This document shows, piece by piece, positions 48,580-59,199 of a stretch of DNA of 64,000 nucleotides. Under the pieces are notes generated by a model. That model searched no databases, had not been told where the DNA came from, and was given only the letters and a program-made list of their open reading frames with translations. Source of the stretch: Ephydatia muelleri (Eukaryota; Porifera; Demospongiae; Spongillida; Spongillidae); the NCBI GenBank assembly GCA_013339895.1, contig JABACO010000005.1, positions 11,417,325 to 11,481,324 on the forward strand, written 5' to 3'. The translations under genes and the position numbers were made by a program. Position 1 is the first letter of the stretch, and every line of letters starts with the position of its first letter.

Positions 48580-48790
48580 CCTCGTCGCCAAAATGTAATA
48601 CCTAGCCGCTGACCAATGACAACTGACAGAGTATATTGGCACACACAATAATCACTGCAGCAGCAACAAACACATATAACACACGGATACAAGGTCCATA
48701 CACACTCAGACCATCTGCCGTTCTAGTGCCAGGTATCTCCAGTCTCGACTGACTCTTCCTTTAATGGTAGACCTTAAGTATTACCCAAAC
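48580..48790 (-). repeat. Primer-binding site and probable 5' LTR of the Gypsy mosaic
   Basis: Just upstream of the gag start the minus strand reads TTACATTTTGGCGACGAGGG. TGGCGACGAGGG is a usual tRNA primer-binding site of this group, and the preceding CA marks an LTR end. The LTR probably extends to about 48790; its far border is not clear. Confidence 0.5.
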
Positions 48791-48799
48791 TCGTCACTG

Positions 48800-49290
48800 C
48801 GCATGCTCCATGGCCAGTTGCATGTTCTATTATTAACCAGTTACTACACAAGTATAGATTTTTGCTGTACATTAATAATAGCCCTTATTCAGATCAAGGG
48901 TAATTCACACAAAAAAATATCATATTATGTCTATGTCAATATGCACAACAGAAATCATGCAATGGAATCACAGAAACAAAAAATATGTAACCTTTATGAC
49001 TTAGGTGACCTCTCATTCCTCCATATGTGGTAATGAACATCTCCACTTCACAGCGCATTGAAAGCTTGTGGTCAAGGCTGAGGGCTTTCAAAACCACTGG
49101 ATTGATCAAGTGTTATGCTACATTGTACCAGTCTAAGTGCCTGCAGTTATGCATGATAGTCCTCACCAGGCACTAGTTGAAAATGGCTTCTATGACCCCA
49201 CCATCACACTCCATAGTTGCGTTTGATTAGGCTTGCACAGCATACCAGTAACTGAATAATGCTGCAGGCACATTGGAGGAATTGTATTTG
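48800..49290. other. No gene seen
   Basis: Non-coding, unclassified. Confidence 0.4.
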
Positions 49291-49295
49291 CACCT

Positions 49296-49415
49296 TTGCT
49301 GCAAAGGGAGCTACATGAATTTCAGGTTCGGTGGAACCAGCACAGGATTAGAGAGAACAGACATGCAGTATATGTCCTGGAGGCGTTCCCGATAACCTTT
49401 ACACCCTCTCCAGTA
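49296..49415 (+). pseudogene. Short integrase-core-type fragment
   Basis: Reads RELHEFQVRWNQHRIRENRH, resembling the end of integrase-core proteins (F...WN.HRIR..R) found as multicopy genes in animals. It is cut by a GC-run insert at 49420-49475. Confidence 0.35.
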
Positions 49416-49477
49416 GTGGATACAGGGGGGGGGGGGGGGGGGGGTTTCCAGGAGTTGGATCCCCCCCCCCCCCCATC
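49416..49477. mobile_element. GC-run mini-element
   Basis: CAGTAGTGGATACAGGGG, a long G run, TTTCCAGGAGTTGGATCC, then a long C run: a tiny palindrome-like insert of the CAGTGGCGGATCCAGG kind. Confidence 0.5.
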
Positions 49478-49524
49478 TTCGAAACGGATTATGATACACA
49501 ATCACGAAGTGTTTTTTACCTGCC

Positions 49525-50410
49525 TTGTTTGATGGAAGCCTATCTGATGCTGAACTGCAGCTGTTTGTGCTGCCAACACGCCTAGCAGGTCTAAGAGTAC
49601 TTGACCCTACATCTATGCCAACAGAGATCTTCAAAACATCTAAACAAGGCACAGTTGTTATTGCCAATGCCTTAATAGGTAAGGATACATTTTGCCATGT
49701 TAGTCATCTGGATGCACTCAATGAGGCCAGACAGATGCACCGTAAAGTTCAAGAGGATTTACACCAGTCCAGCTTGGAGTCCATTCTAGCAAAGAGCGAC
49801 AGAGATCAATACGAAGGGCAATAAAAGGTAAAACATCAGCTTGGCTGAATGTGGTCCCATTAGAGAGTTGTCACTTTGACCTAGCACCCTCTCAGTTTAG
49901 GGATGGTTTGGCAATTCGATATCAATGACAACCCTCCTGTATACCTATCAATGTGATGGATGTAGTGCAAATTTCACGTTGCAACATGCATTAGACTGTA
50001 AGACAGGTGGTCTTGTCATCCAATGACATAACAAAGTTCGGGACTGTCTTGGGGATATGGCTGCTCAAGTATGGAGTCAGGTTGTACGTGAACCAATAGT
50101 CAAAGAGGCTGAATCCAAAGCAGATGGTCCAGGATTGAGGGCCGATCTAGGCATTCGAGGTGTTTGGACTCCCCAGGTGGAAGCGTTGTTTGATATAAAA
50201 GTCATTGACACAGACGCACCATCACACCTGCATCGAACACCAGAATCAATTTTGGACACAGTGGCTCTAGAGAAGAAGAAGTTATATAAAGAGGCAGTGG
50301 AAGATAGGCGACATACATTTACTCCTTTCATAACATCCGTTGATGGGCTTCTCCACAGAGAGGCAGAACATTTTTTGAAGCACATAGCTACCAGCATAGC
50401 AGCAAAATAG
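49525..50410 (+). pseudogene. 3' part of a non-LTR retrotransposon with a restriction-like endonuclease-type domain
   Basis: Two open parts, 49525-49824 and about 50040-50410, are separated by stops. The first has FDGSLSDAELQLFVLPTR with GLRVLDPTS. The middle has a Cys/His pattern (CDGCSANFTLQHALDCKTGG). The last has MAAQVWSQVVREPIVKEA, then 'ADLGIRGVW', 'EALFDIKVIDTDAPSHL' and 'FTPFITSVDGLLHREAEHF'. I know this order (C..C...H...C.KGG, RHN..RD, AD...RG.W, FD.RV.D, F.P...S..G) from ORFs of non-LTR elements in cnidarians and other invertebrates. Spacing of acidic residues suggests a PD-(D/E)XK nuclease. No RT domain is present here, so it is 5'-truncated, as usual for LINEs. A (TAAA)n tail follows at 50650-50680. 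Confidence 0.6.
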
Positions 50411-50647
50411 GAAAAATCATATGCAGAAACGTGTGCATTCGTCAGAGCTCGACTTTTATTTGCCCTGGTTCAAGCATCAAGCTTATATCTAAGAGGATCT
50501 AGGGTAAAGTGGAGGAGTGGACTAGGCTTTGATGATGGGGAATCACTTCCTACAGTCATGCAATAGGCTTTATTTAGCATTCGTTTTTTGTGTCTTTGAA
50601 TGTTATTCTTGTTTTGTAATTCTTTCTGTTTCATAATAGCATTATGC

Positions 50648-50697
50648 AAAAATAAATAAATAAATAAATATAATATAATATAATTATTATTATTATA
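50648..50697. repeat. (TAAA)n / (TAATA)n tail
   Basis: AAATAAATAAATAAATAAAT followed by ATAATATAAT and TATTAT repeats, probably the 3' tail of the LINE-like element. Confidence 0.7.
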
Positions 50698-50842
50698 CAA
50701 TGAATAATATTGGTAATACGTGTCGCTTTAACCACTTTGGTTCTCATGAGCAATTACAATGAAGCGTTCGAGATCGGTATCACTGTTTGCGTACTTTTCC
50801 AAGAGATCAAAAGGTGTCGAAACACCATGTACCATAAGAAGT

Positions 50843-50956
50843 AGTCTCGTCCCAGACCCTAATGTACGTAAGCATTATCACATGATGTATAATACTGCGT
50901 ACAGTATGCATCATGCGATAATGCTTACGTACATTTGGGTCAGGGCACGGGACTAC
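50843..50956. mobile_element. GTCTCG-family MITE, 114 bases
   Basis: AGTCTCGTCCCAGACCCTAA runs on to TGTACGTAAGCATTATC; the right half is its inverse. ATAAGAAGT stands on both sides (50834-50842, 50957-50965). It is inserted in the hAT pseudogene. Confidence 0.8.
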
Positions 50957-52072
50957 ATAAGAAGTACGATGCCGATCCAGTTGTGTGCTAGACGTTAGAC
51001 GTTTTCAGTTGGATTTTCATGATTAACACAGTATCAGTTATTTCGATGCTGATTGTACGCATGAGTTGATACCGAGAGTTCGATCTCATAAACTATTCCT
51101 CGTATAGAAAACCAACTAGTTACCTGAGAAATTAAGGAGCGACATGTATCCTTTCTATCAGGAGCTGCTTTCACTCCTGAGCCTGCATTCTGTTTCATTT
51201 CAACCAGCAGTACCGGTGACAATGCATGTAATGCTTAACCTATCCTACCAGCAGCTACTTTCACCATTTCTGAGACTGCATGGTGCTCCACTTCAAACAG
51301 CAGCACTGGTAATGAGCTACTGACAATGCATGTAGTTAGGAATGATGCTTAACCTATCCTACCAGCAGCTACTTTCAACATACCTGAGCCTGCATGCTGT
51401 TCCACCTCAACCAGCAGCACTGGTAATGGGTTATACTGATAATGCATGTAATCTGGAATGAATGAATTGGTAAAATCTCTTGCCACAAAGTTGCAGAAGA
51501 AAGATCAGGACATAGTACAGGCCTACAACATACAACAGTTGATAACGTTAAAGAACTAAAAAAAAAATTACTTCTGAGTTTCATGAATGGTATGCAGATG
51601 CTGTAAGGCAAATGAAGTTGGGTGTGACATTAGTGTGCCAGGTGTTGCAGGAAGGCAGACTTACAGAGCAAACTCAGTAATGCAAGGTGGAACAACTGAA
51701 GACTACTATCGTATGAATGTAGCTGTACCTTTTAACACGCTTTGAGCCGGAGAACGGAGTTCGCAAGGACATATTTACTCTATAGTTCCTTCAGCAATTA
51801 TCAAGGAGAGTAACTTGAGTGACCTAGCCAGTAGGTTACAGTTTTGGGAAATAGATATGCCATCACCATCATCACTGCTATCAGAATCAAAACTTTAGAA
51901 GAAGTTCTGGGAACAATATCATGGAAAGGCTAAGAAAATGTGCTTACCAGAGAATATAGCCAATTGCCTCATAGAGGCTGATAGGAATGTATATCCAAAT
52001 ATTTTTTACGCTCTTAACAATTGGATGCATGTCCAGCTGTGAAGCTGCATGAAAGATCATTTTCAGGGTTAA

Positions 52073-52273
52073 CCGTTTCACGCCGAGAGACGCATATCTG
52101 CGTCAAAGATGTGCCCAAAGACTTCTTCCAGACCCTTTGAAACATTACACCGATTAGAAGTTATTTACGGCTTCATCCTCCTTCCTGCTACCTAACATTC
52201 CTCTGTTGCCTCATGTAGTTGATTTTGGACAACTCTACTGTAGCTAAACAAAAAATATTTCGGCGTTAATCGG
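52073..52273. mobile_element. TTAA-flanked MITE (piggyBac-like), 201 bases
   Basis: Flanked by TTAA at 52069-52072 and 52274-52277. Ends CCGTTTCACGCCGA and (inverse) CCGATTAACGCCGA are inverted repeats. TTAA duplication is the hallmark of piggyBac-type elements. Confidence 0.7.
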
Positions 52274-52550
52274 TTAAGGCGCATCAAGACATTTCTACGA
52301 GTATCGAGAGGCTAGCTGGCTTGGCACTTAATAAAATTTGTCAGTTATTTATAAGCAAGCCTCATAGAGGGATGTTTCAGTCATGCTTGCTATTTGAATC
52401 GGCTTATAGTGTATGTATTGGTGTTTATTCTGCATGCACTGTTAAGTTTTTTGTATGATCTTGTTATTGTATGATGCAACGGCAAACCGTCAATTGTGAC
52501 GATGAGCTGTTCTCACACACTATCTCACGCAAAAATGAATCGAACCTCAA

Positions 52551-52673
52551 TAGACCCTTCCCTTTAAAGAACTCCGGACGTGACATCACTCATTAACGTA
52601 TACTTAACCCAATTCGTGAAGTACGTTGATTAGTGATGTCACGTCCGGAGTTCTTCTTAAAGGGAAGGGTCTA
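52551..52673. mobile_element. Palindromic MITE, 123 bases
   Basis: TAGACCCTTCCCTTTAA with GAACTCCGGACGTGACATCA is the inverse of the right end (arms about 45 bases). The core phrase ACGTCCGGAGTTCT also occurs in PC-A and PC-B intron 1 (about 18218, 40590). Confidence 0.8.
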
Positions 52674-52679
52674 TTACAG

Positions 52680-53077
52680 GTTGCAGTCATGGATCGCAGT
52701 CGCGAATGTGTTTTGTAGCTAAACAGCAGTTCCTACGCGTCCCTCTTGGCCTATTACGCCACAGAGTAACCACGTTTGACCACGCCCATTGATTAATTAT
52801 CCAATAATAATTATTGAACTCCCCCGTCGCTGAAATCATGCGTCCGCCCCTGCTCTCTGATACGTAGCAATTGCTGTGCTTGTGTTTTGCAGTATGACAC
52901 TGCCTTGCTTTCTAAGATGTTTGCAAACAGGAGATTGATCCAGAACTGCTGGCCTACTTCATGGTCAAAGTACGGATGCGATGCTCCTGCTTTTTATCCC
53001 GGAGAATTTGGTGCCCTGGCAAATCACTTTCTTTGTTTCGATTACCCAGCAACTGGGTAATGGCCCAGCGCAACCCC

Positions 53078-53108
<31 letters not shown>

Positions 53109-53480
53109 ACACACCCGCAACAGTAATAGGCCGGAAGATGTTATGAGATACTTGGATTCCTTCAGATGATATAACTTACAAATATCCTGTCTGAGAGCGT
53201 AATATAGTAATTGCAAAACATCTAAGGGTTACACATTTATTTATTCATTGCTAGTTGGTCACAGGAAGTAGTGACAGTGTGTGGTCTATTTTGCAATTGC
53301 ATCAGCTACAACCCTTTGCATGCAGCGGTGACAAGCTTAAAAGATGAGGGATCAACGTGCAATGTGGATCCATCCGGTTTTGTGGCACTATATATGCATG
53401 CTTTACCCACGCTGACTATATCAGTGCTCTTCGCGGCACGAAGTAGGAGGGGGCATTGATTGCCTTATTTGAATCACACC
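52680..53480. other. No secure gene; GC-run element ends and C/AC repeat
   Basis: GCGTCCGCCCCTG at about 52842 is a hAT-like MITE end on the minus strand. A poly-C plus (AC)n tract lies at 53070-53116. A block after TTTGCAG at 52893 reads YDTALLSKMFANRRLIQ and could be an exon, but I do not recognise it. Confidence 0.4.
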
Positions 53481-53626
53481 CTGCACCGGAGTTTTAATCT
53501 GCTGAATGATATCTCGTAGCGTCAAATTCTTTCAACTGCGACAGGAAATGGGCGTCATACAATTTCAAAGCATCGACTTTAATATAAATTGAAATAACGA
53601 GGCAGGAAAAATAAACAGAGGGAAAG

Positions 53627-53972
53627 ATGGTGATCGCATTGTACATTGCTTTCATTACGTATAGTGTGCCGTTGTGCCTTGTTTGCGCAACAGTACCGCG
53701 GACTTACACCAACGAATGGGCGGTTAAGCTCAGCGGTGGAAGTGATAGTGCCGACGAGATCGCCTCCAAACGTGGATTTGAGAACCGCGGACTGGTTAGG
53801 CCACTGTCTGGATGTGTGTCTGTGTTCCTGTGCGATCTTGCTCGTTTGTCCATCGCGGCTCCACAGGTGGCAGGATTAAGTGACGTGTACCTGTTCGCGC
53901 TGAGGAATCATCCGGACAGATCGACGTCACCATTCGCAGATAAGAGTACACTCGTCATCGCAGAAAACGGGG
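53627..53972 (+). CDS. First exon of PC-C: signal peptide and prodomain
   Basis: ATG at 53627 gives the same signal peptide as PC-B (MVIALYIAFITYSVPLCLVC) and prodomain 'YTNEWAVKLSGG'. The 72-base mini-intron candidate is at 53795-53866 (GTTAGG ... CCACAG). At the 3' end PC-B has four G before TAAG, but here there are five G before TACG. Splicing at the only GT (53973) would therefore leave one extra base and put exon 2 out of frame. Either this is a real frameshift or a homopolymer error. The matching body starts at 62509, giving a first intron of about 8.5 kb. Confidence 0.8.
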
Positions 53973-54009
53973 GTACGTGTGTTAGTAAATGCAAATTCAG
54001 CTATTGAAG

Positions 54010-55043
54010 CCCATTTCATTAAATAATGCGTGCGATTTTTACATGTATATCCCCGTAAGCTGCAAAGAAATACTTCAACACACTTTAAGCTAGAAATAGT
54101 ATGGAAGGACAAATTATGATCCCATTGCATTTTGATTTTTTTTTCTCTGAAAATATTATATACATAGAGCCTGAAAACCGTGACACATGCATGCATGAAT
54201 AAAAACATATACAGGCACATGCAGTTTCTTAAAAAACTTTTTCTATCGAGAAAGCGATTTGTTGATGTAAGATTGGTGGTGCAATAAGCAAGAAAACAAA
54301 GTACAGTACTGTTAAATGTAGTGGGGATTGATATGATTCTACAACAAAACAGACAAAAAGGCTTCTTTATTATCAAATTTGAGGACTGTTCAGATGTAGA
54401 AGCCTAACAAACCCACTGTAACAGTTGTTTCCTTGCTTTTTGCACCACCAATCTTACATCCAACAATGCATGTACCTAGCCCAGGCAGTATTGATAATGA
54501 TTTTTCAGTCTAAAAACATATTAGGGCAGCACTGCATGAACAGCTAAAACCTAAACATTTTCTTATTAAAAGGAGGGCGAGCCCACCATATAAAGACATT
54601 TTGCCAGCCATTCATAGTTAATTTGATCCTTTTTTCGTATGTTCCTAACGCGCGAGTTAGGCATGAGAAAGAGGACAATAATAAAATGGCGGATAATGAA
54701 GAGTATAGCTCTACGAAAACGGCACTGTTTAACGAAGCGCATGTTGTACATATTTGTCGTGTCTTTGATGAATAATATGCCAGAGGGCAAGTCGAGGCGA
54801 TGCTTTGTTATCGTTTTAAAACGCACGCTCGAAACCCACGCACACAGAGCCAATCCTTATGCCGATTTCGATCTAAATTTATCTCCGGATATAACCTACC
54901 ATACACCAACCTTAATGGTTCTACATGTATGTGAGTGCTCGCGTGTTGTGTGTGTGTGTGTGCGTGCGTGATTGTGTGCGAGTTCGTGCTCATTTGTGTG
55001 TGTGTGTGTGTGTGTTTGTATGTGTGTTTGTGTGTGTTGTATC

Positions 55044-55076
<33 letters not shown>

Positions 55077-56280
55077 ATGTGTGCGTGCGCGCCCGCGCGC
55101 GTGTCGTATGCGTTAACTTAGCAGTAAACAGTACATGTACTTCGTATGAGAGTCAAGCGGAAGCGCTTCCGCGCTTTGCGCTTTGTAAACAACTCCAGGA
55201 ACTTTGACTAACTGCCGAAAAGTGTTTACCTCTGAACAGTGTTGCTGGATGAAAACTTTAACGGTTCCCCCTAAGTTATTTGTAGCAGCTGCGCAACAGT
55301 TCAGTACAGTGCAATGTAGTTGCAGTACTCTGAGCCTCGAATGACATATAATTACACAAGTAAGATTTCTCTATGTTGGATGTAGATTGGTGATGTAAAA
55401 GCTGGAAACAAGTTATACGGTAGTACTATTGCTGTGGTTTGATAGAAGTCCTAATTAATTAAAGGAGGAGACGCTAAGTAAATAGTAGCGCAGGGCGCAG
55501 CACACACACGCCGATCGATGCGAAAATACGCGTATAAAAGGCGTTTGGATCCAATCGAAAATCACTTGAACTCAACATCCACTGGATGGCGTGATTCTTG
55601 CACAGCCATCCTGGATGCGTCTTTTCGACGTTGTATAAACCGTCAGATAAAGTGCTTCACTTTGCGAAAAATCTTGCTTCATGGATATTTGACCTTAGGG
55701 CCACGCTCACTTTCACTTCACACTGACGTAAAAGCTCGCAGTACTTGCAACAGTGATCAGTATATGAAAGAATAATAAGAAATGAAAACACAATGCAACT
55801 CAGTTTCGAGAACAACGTTACAAACGTACATCAGCTGTAACATGTATAACCGCGCGATCAAGTACTAAGACTCTTAGTACTCGATCAACATTGGAAGGAT
55901 TTAGTAAAAAAGCATAATAAAACAAGCTAGTAAACAAGTAAAACAGCCAATAAACAAGCCAATGCAAATAGTAAATAAGCCAGTACTGAATGCAATTAGT
56001 AAAACAGCTAAGCCACATTCCTACACATACCAGTGGATGCCTACCTGCTGGCTTTGTGGCTGACCTGAGATAGGTCATTGACCACCAGGATGCACTTACA
56101 TGCATCCAAATGCCAGCCACAACCAAGACTTAGTTGCCATACCAACATCATCCCATGTATATACACTTTGTGGGTTTCACTCTATTCAAGTTAGGTACCT
56201 CCTTGTCCACACTGCCTGTTTGGACCCTCCAGTATCTGCAGGCCACCAGTGGTGTACATGACTAGGAGAGCTGCCCCATC
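54010..56280. other. PC-C intron 1, first part: no gene seen
   Basis: Contains a GT-rich microsatellite at 54940-55080 and unclassified sequence. Open frames near 54639 and 55518 have no recognisable domain. Confidence 0.5.
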
Positions 56281-57061
56281 TAAGGCTTGAAACCGGTTGT
56301 GCCGGAGCTCCGGTTACCGGTTAACCGACGGTTAACCGATCGCGAGAATTAAATAACCGCCTCAATCGGTTCTATTTCAGCTAAATAACCGCTTCAACCG
56401 GTTGTTAAAATATTAAGCAACCACAACCGACCGGTTGATATTTTATTGAGGAGTTGCAAGTGGCGTCACGTCCGTCTTACATCTACCAATAATGCTGGGC
56501 GCGAGCAAACAATAAGCGGACGAAAGCGAACAATGGAGAGATTCATCTCTTCGTTGTATGCATGGTGATACTTACAGTAACTTTATTATGTTTGGAACAG
56601 TGTCCAGCAAAATCACCCCTATGATACAATCAAATTTTACAGGACATGCAAGCAAAAGAAAAGTAACGCTCGAATTGAAATGTATGGCTAATTATTAATT
56701 CAGTACCCTATAACTATGGATAGCCCATGTGTTAGGACCATTTGCTAGAAACTCTTTGGAGTTAACATGAAAACTTGAAAAACTATCCAGAAGGGTGACG
56801 TTGCTGGACACTAGCAACAAGGCGACATTCTTAGGGGTACGCCGCGGATCATCTTTCTTGCCATGTAGCAAAGCCCGAGGTTGTGCTGGTTTAACTTATG
56901 CATAAATAATGCATAAATAATCGATAATTAATTGTTAAACCGGCAATAACCGGTTGTTTTAAAACGAACAACCTCAACCGACCGGTTACCGACCGGTTTT
57001 TAAATTTTAATAACCTCTTACAACCGGTTTTTTTTTCTAAACTAACAGGTTTCAAGCCTTA
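56281..57061. mobile_element. Inverted-repeat element with TAAGGCTTGAAACC ends, ~780 bases
   Basis: Left TAAGGCTTGAAACCGGTT and right AGGTTTCAAGCCTTA are inverted. Both sides are rich in AACCGGTT/ACCGGTTA motifs for about 150 bases, like subterminal binding sites. CCCCATC is found left (56274-56280) and just right (57065-57071) and may be a target duplication. Confidence 0.65.
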
Positions 57062-57195
57062 GGCCCCCATCCCGTTGCCAACGGGGACTCTCAGAATAGC
57101 AACTGTGGTGATCACCCTGAATTGCAGACAGGAATGCATGCATAAATGCATATCACATGGCAGATAGGTTTACCACACATGGATGCAGTGACCAA

Positions 57196-57196
57196 T

Positions 57197-57284
<88 letters not shown>

Positions 57285-57455
57285 TCCCACTGAGACACAC
57301 ACTGACACACACCCACAGTTACATACACACAGATACACAAAGACACACCCACAAATACACACAAAGACACACCCACAGATACACACTCAGACACACATGG
57401 ACGCAGACACACCCACAGATACACACCTACATATACACAAAGACACACCCACACA
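57196..57455. repeat. (AC)n microsatellite with degenerate extension
   Basis: Perfect AC to about 57287, then ACACAC/GACACAC/CCCACAGATAC variants. Confidence 0.95.
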
Positions 57456-57479
57456 CATTCAGATTTGCAAAGTCTCATT

Positions 57480-58375
57480 TGACAAATTATAGGACTGGTT
57501 AGTTGTAGGATCCTATATCAAACCCTTAAATTGTTTCCTAGCATTGTCTTTGCACCACAAACCCTACATCCTAAAAAGAATAATTTTCTCGATAAAGAAG
57601 TTTATTAATGACTTATTTGGCTGATTTGTTTCCCCCTGCCAGGATGTCTGAGCAGTATCAGTAGCGATTGCTTCAGTTTAATAAAAACATTTCCAGTAAA
57701 CATCAGAATAGAGGGAGGGGGTAGTTAAAACGTAAACTGACATTTCCTCCACCCCTGCCTAGAGTGGGTGAGGAACCCTAAATAGTGATGTGTCGACTTT
57801 CAGGAAAATTGCTAAGCCCTTTGGCATGCAGAGTTATGAAGTGGGATGAAGTCAGTGTGTCCGGAAAGGCAATAGGGACGGAGGGAAAGCACGTTTGCAA
57901 TTGTCTTCACTTGTATAGTGATGTACGATTAAATAAATAGTGGAATAGCACAGTTGAAATAAATACTGGTATGTTTCGCTCAAACAACACTTTTTCTCTG
58001 TCATAGTTATACGAGATTTGACGTTTATACTTGTGACCGACAGACTTAAACCACAAAAATGAATGATTTTCAATATACAACTCCAACCAGCAATAACCTC
58101 CTTAATAATCTTCGCAACATTATCTCCTGTAGCTGGGTTTCCCCGGTTGATATAGACTTTAAAAAAACAGGCTTGTTCTTGAGGTTTGGAATGGACACTA
58201 TAAAATTGACTAGATGCTCTTTCCTAGTATTCGACCACCCATCTGATATTAATGCAACTCTGCAATATACGCACCAATAACGATCTTCTGCTTCTCAAAT
58301 ACATTATCGAGAAGGCGTGTTGCGAGTAGCTTACGAGAAGATACCTTGTATGCAGGCCCAGGATAGATGTATCGA
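57480..58375. other. No gene seen
   Basis: The open frame at 58059-58280 (73 codons) has no recognisable features. Confidence 0.4.
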
Positions 58376-58378
58376 TGT

Positions 58379-58483
58379 AGTCTCGTACCCAGACCCACCA
58401 TGACGTAAGTGTTTATCGCTTACACTACGCCATGCACTGTAAGCGATAAACACTTACGTCATGGTGGGTCTGGGTACGAGACT
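58379..58483. mobile_element. GTCTCG-family MITE, perfect 46-base palindrome arms
   Basis: 105 bases: 46-base arms beginning AGTCTCGTACCCAGACCCAC, without a single mismatch, and a 13-base loop. The perfect arms suggest a very recent insertion or active maintenance. Confidence 0.85.
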
Positions 58484-58502
58484 AGTCTCAATGAACAGTC
58501 AG

Positions 58503-58860
58503 CTATATGAAATGGGATCGCTGTTTGGAAGAAAAAGCAAATGCCTCATCCAATCGCTGCTGTAATGCATTATCAATGTGGTCAACACAAGCGGTTAATT
58601 TCCCGTTGACCTCCGCGACCTCCAAGCCAGCACGTGCACGTCGTTTGGGTTCAGGGGTGCTGTTGGACGGTCCTGGATCAGGCTGCTGACTGCTATCAAT
58701 AACAATAACGCTACAGTTTTCCTTGGCGGTAGGCAGCATAGACTTTGTTTCAGAAGAGACATTAGCGATGCCTCTAAGATGAGATGCCCAGCGTTCAACA
58801 CTGTCCGAATTTACTAGTTTTCCACACTTCTTGCATTCGTGCTTTTTGGAGCCATGATGA
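58503..58860 (-). pseudogene. N-terminal exon of a BED-finger (hAT-type) protein
   Basis: The minus-strand frame reads HECKKCGKLVNSDSVERWAS then HLRGI, a C-x2-C ... H pattern like a BED/C2H2 finger. Then comes a Ser/Pro linker (QQPDPGPSNSTPEPKRR) and a helical end. Such N-termini occur in hAT transposases and their domesticated relatives. No hAT catalytic domain is seen next to it. Confidence 0.4.
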
Positions 58861-58959
58861 ATAAATGAATCACGGGCAACTTTCTTCTGTAGAGTACTAA
58901 CAGCTTAGTGGCATCACTGGCATTGACCTAATACCGCGCATGCATCCACTTTACGTAAA

Positions 58960-59175
58960 GTAAAATTTTTTTACGTATAGTGTAAAGTGCCAACCGTACT
59001 CTGGAGTAATAGGACACTTTACTCCGGAGCAACCTGTCCCCTAGGACAAGTTACTTTGGAGTAAGCTACTGATCCCTCCCTATCACGAGTAAACTGTCTT
59101 TACCCCTCCCCGGACATTTTACTATGGAGTAATGTGTCCTATAGGACAATTTACTCCATAGTAGTGTGTCCCAGG
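58960..59175. repeat. Clustered TTACTCC/GGAGTAA palindromes
   Basis: Repeats of TTACT..GGAGTAA and TGTCC.TAGGACA alternate in both orientations. Another copy lies at about 62170-62210. Probably the remains of a MITE. Confidence 0.45.
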
Positions 59176-59199
59176 ACAGTTTGCTTGTCACCGGATTTG

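Larger units (their letters stand above)
50759..52410 (+). pseudogene. Decayed hAT transposase gene (ZMYM/P52-like type)
   Basis: Starts MKRSRSVSLFAYFSKRSKGV with ETPCT, like the N-terminus of TTF-zinc-finger hAT-type transposases. Further parts: SLATKLQKKDQDIVQAYNIQ (about 51470), SVPGVAGRQTYRANSV with YYRMNVAVPF (51640-51740), and the hAT C-terminal dimerisation region, CPAVKLHERSFSG up to 52068 and RRIKTFLRVS from 52280. Many stops and shifts lie between, so it is an old copy. It is cut by two later MITEs, one at 50843-50956 and one at 52073-52273. The second falls exactly inside the ERSFSG...RRIKTFLR dimerisation motif. Confidence 0.65.

Noticed and set aside
54639-54971. A basic 110-codon frame
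   Set aside because: No domain, runs into a GT microsatellite, no splice or homologue support.
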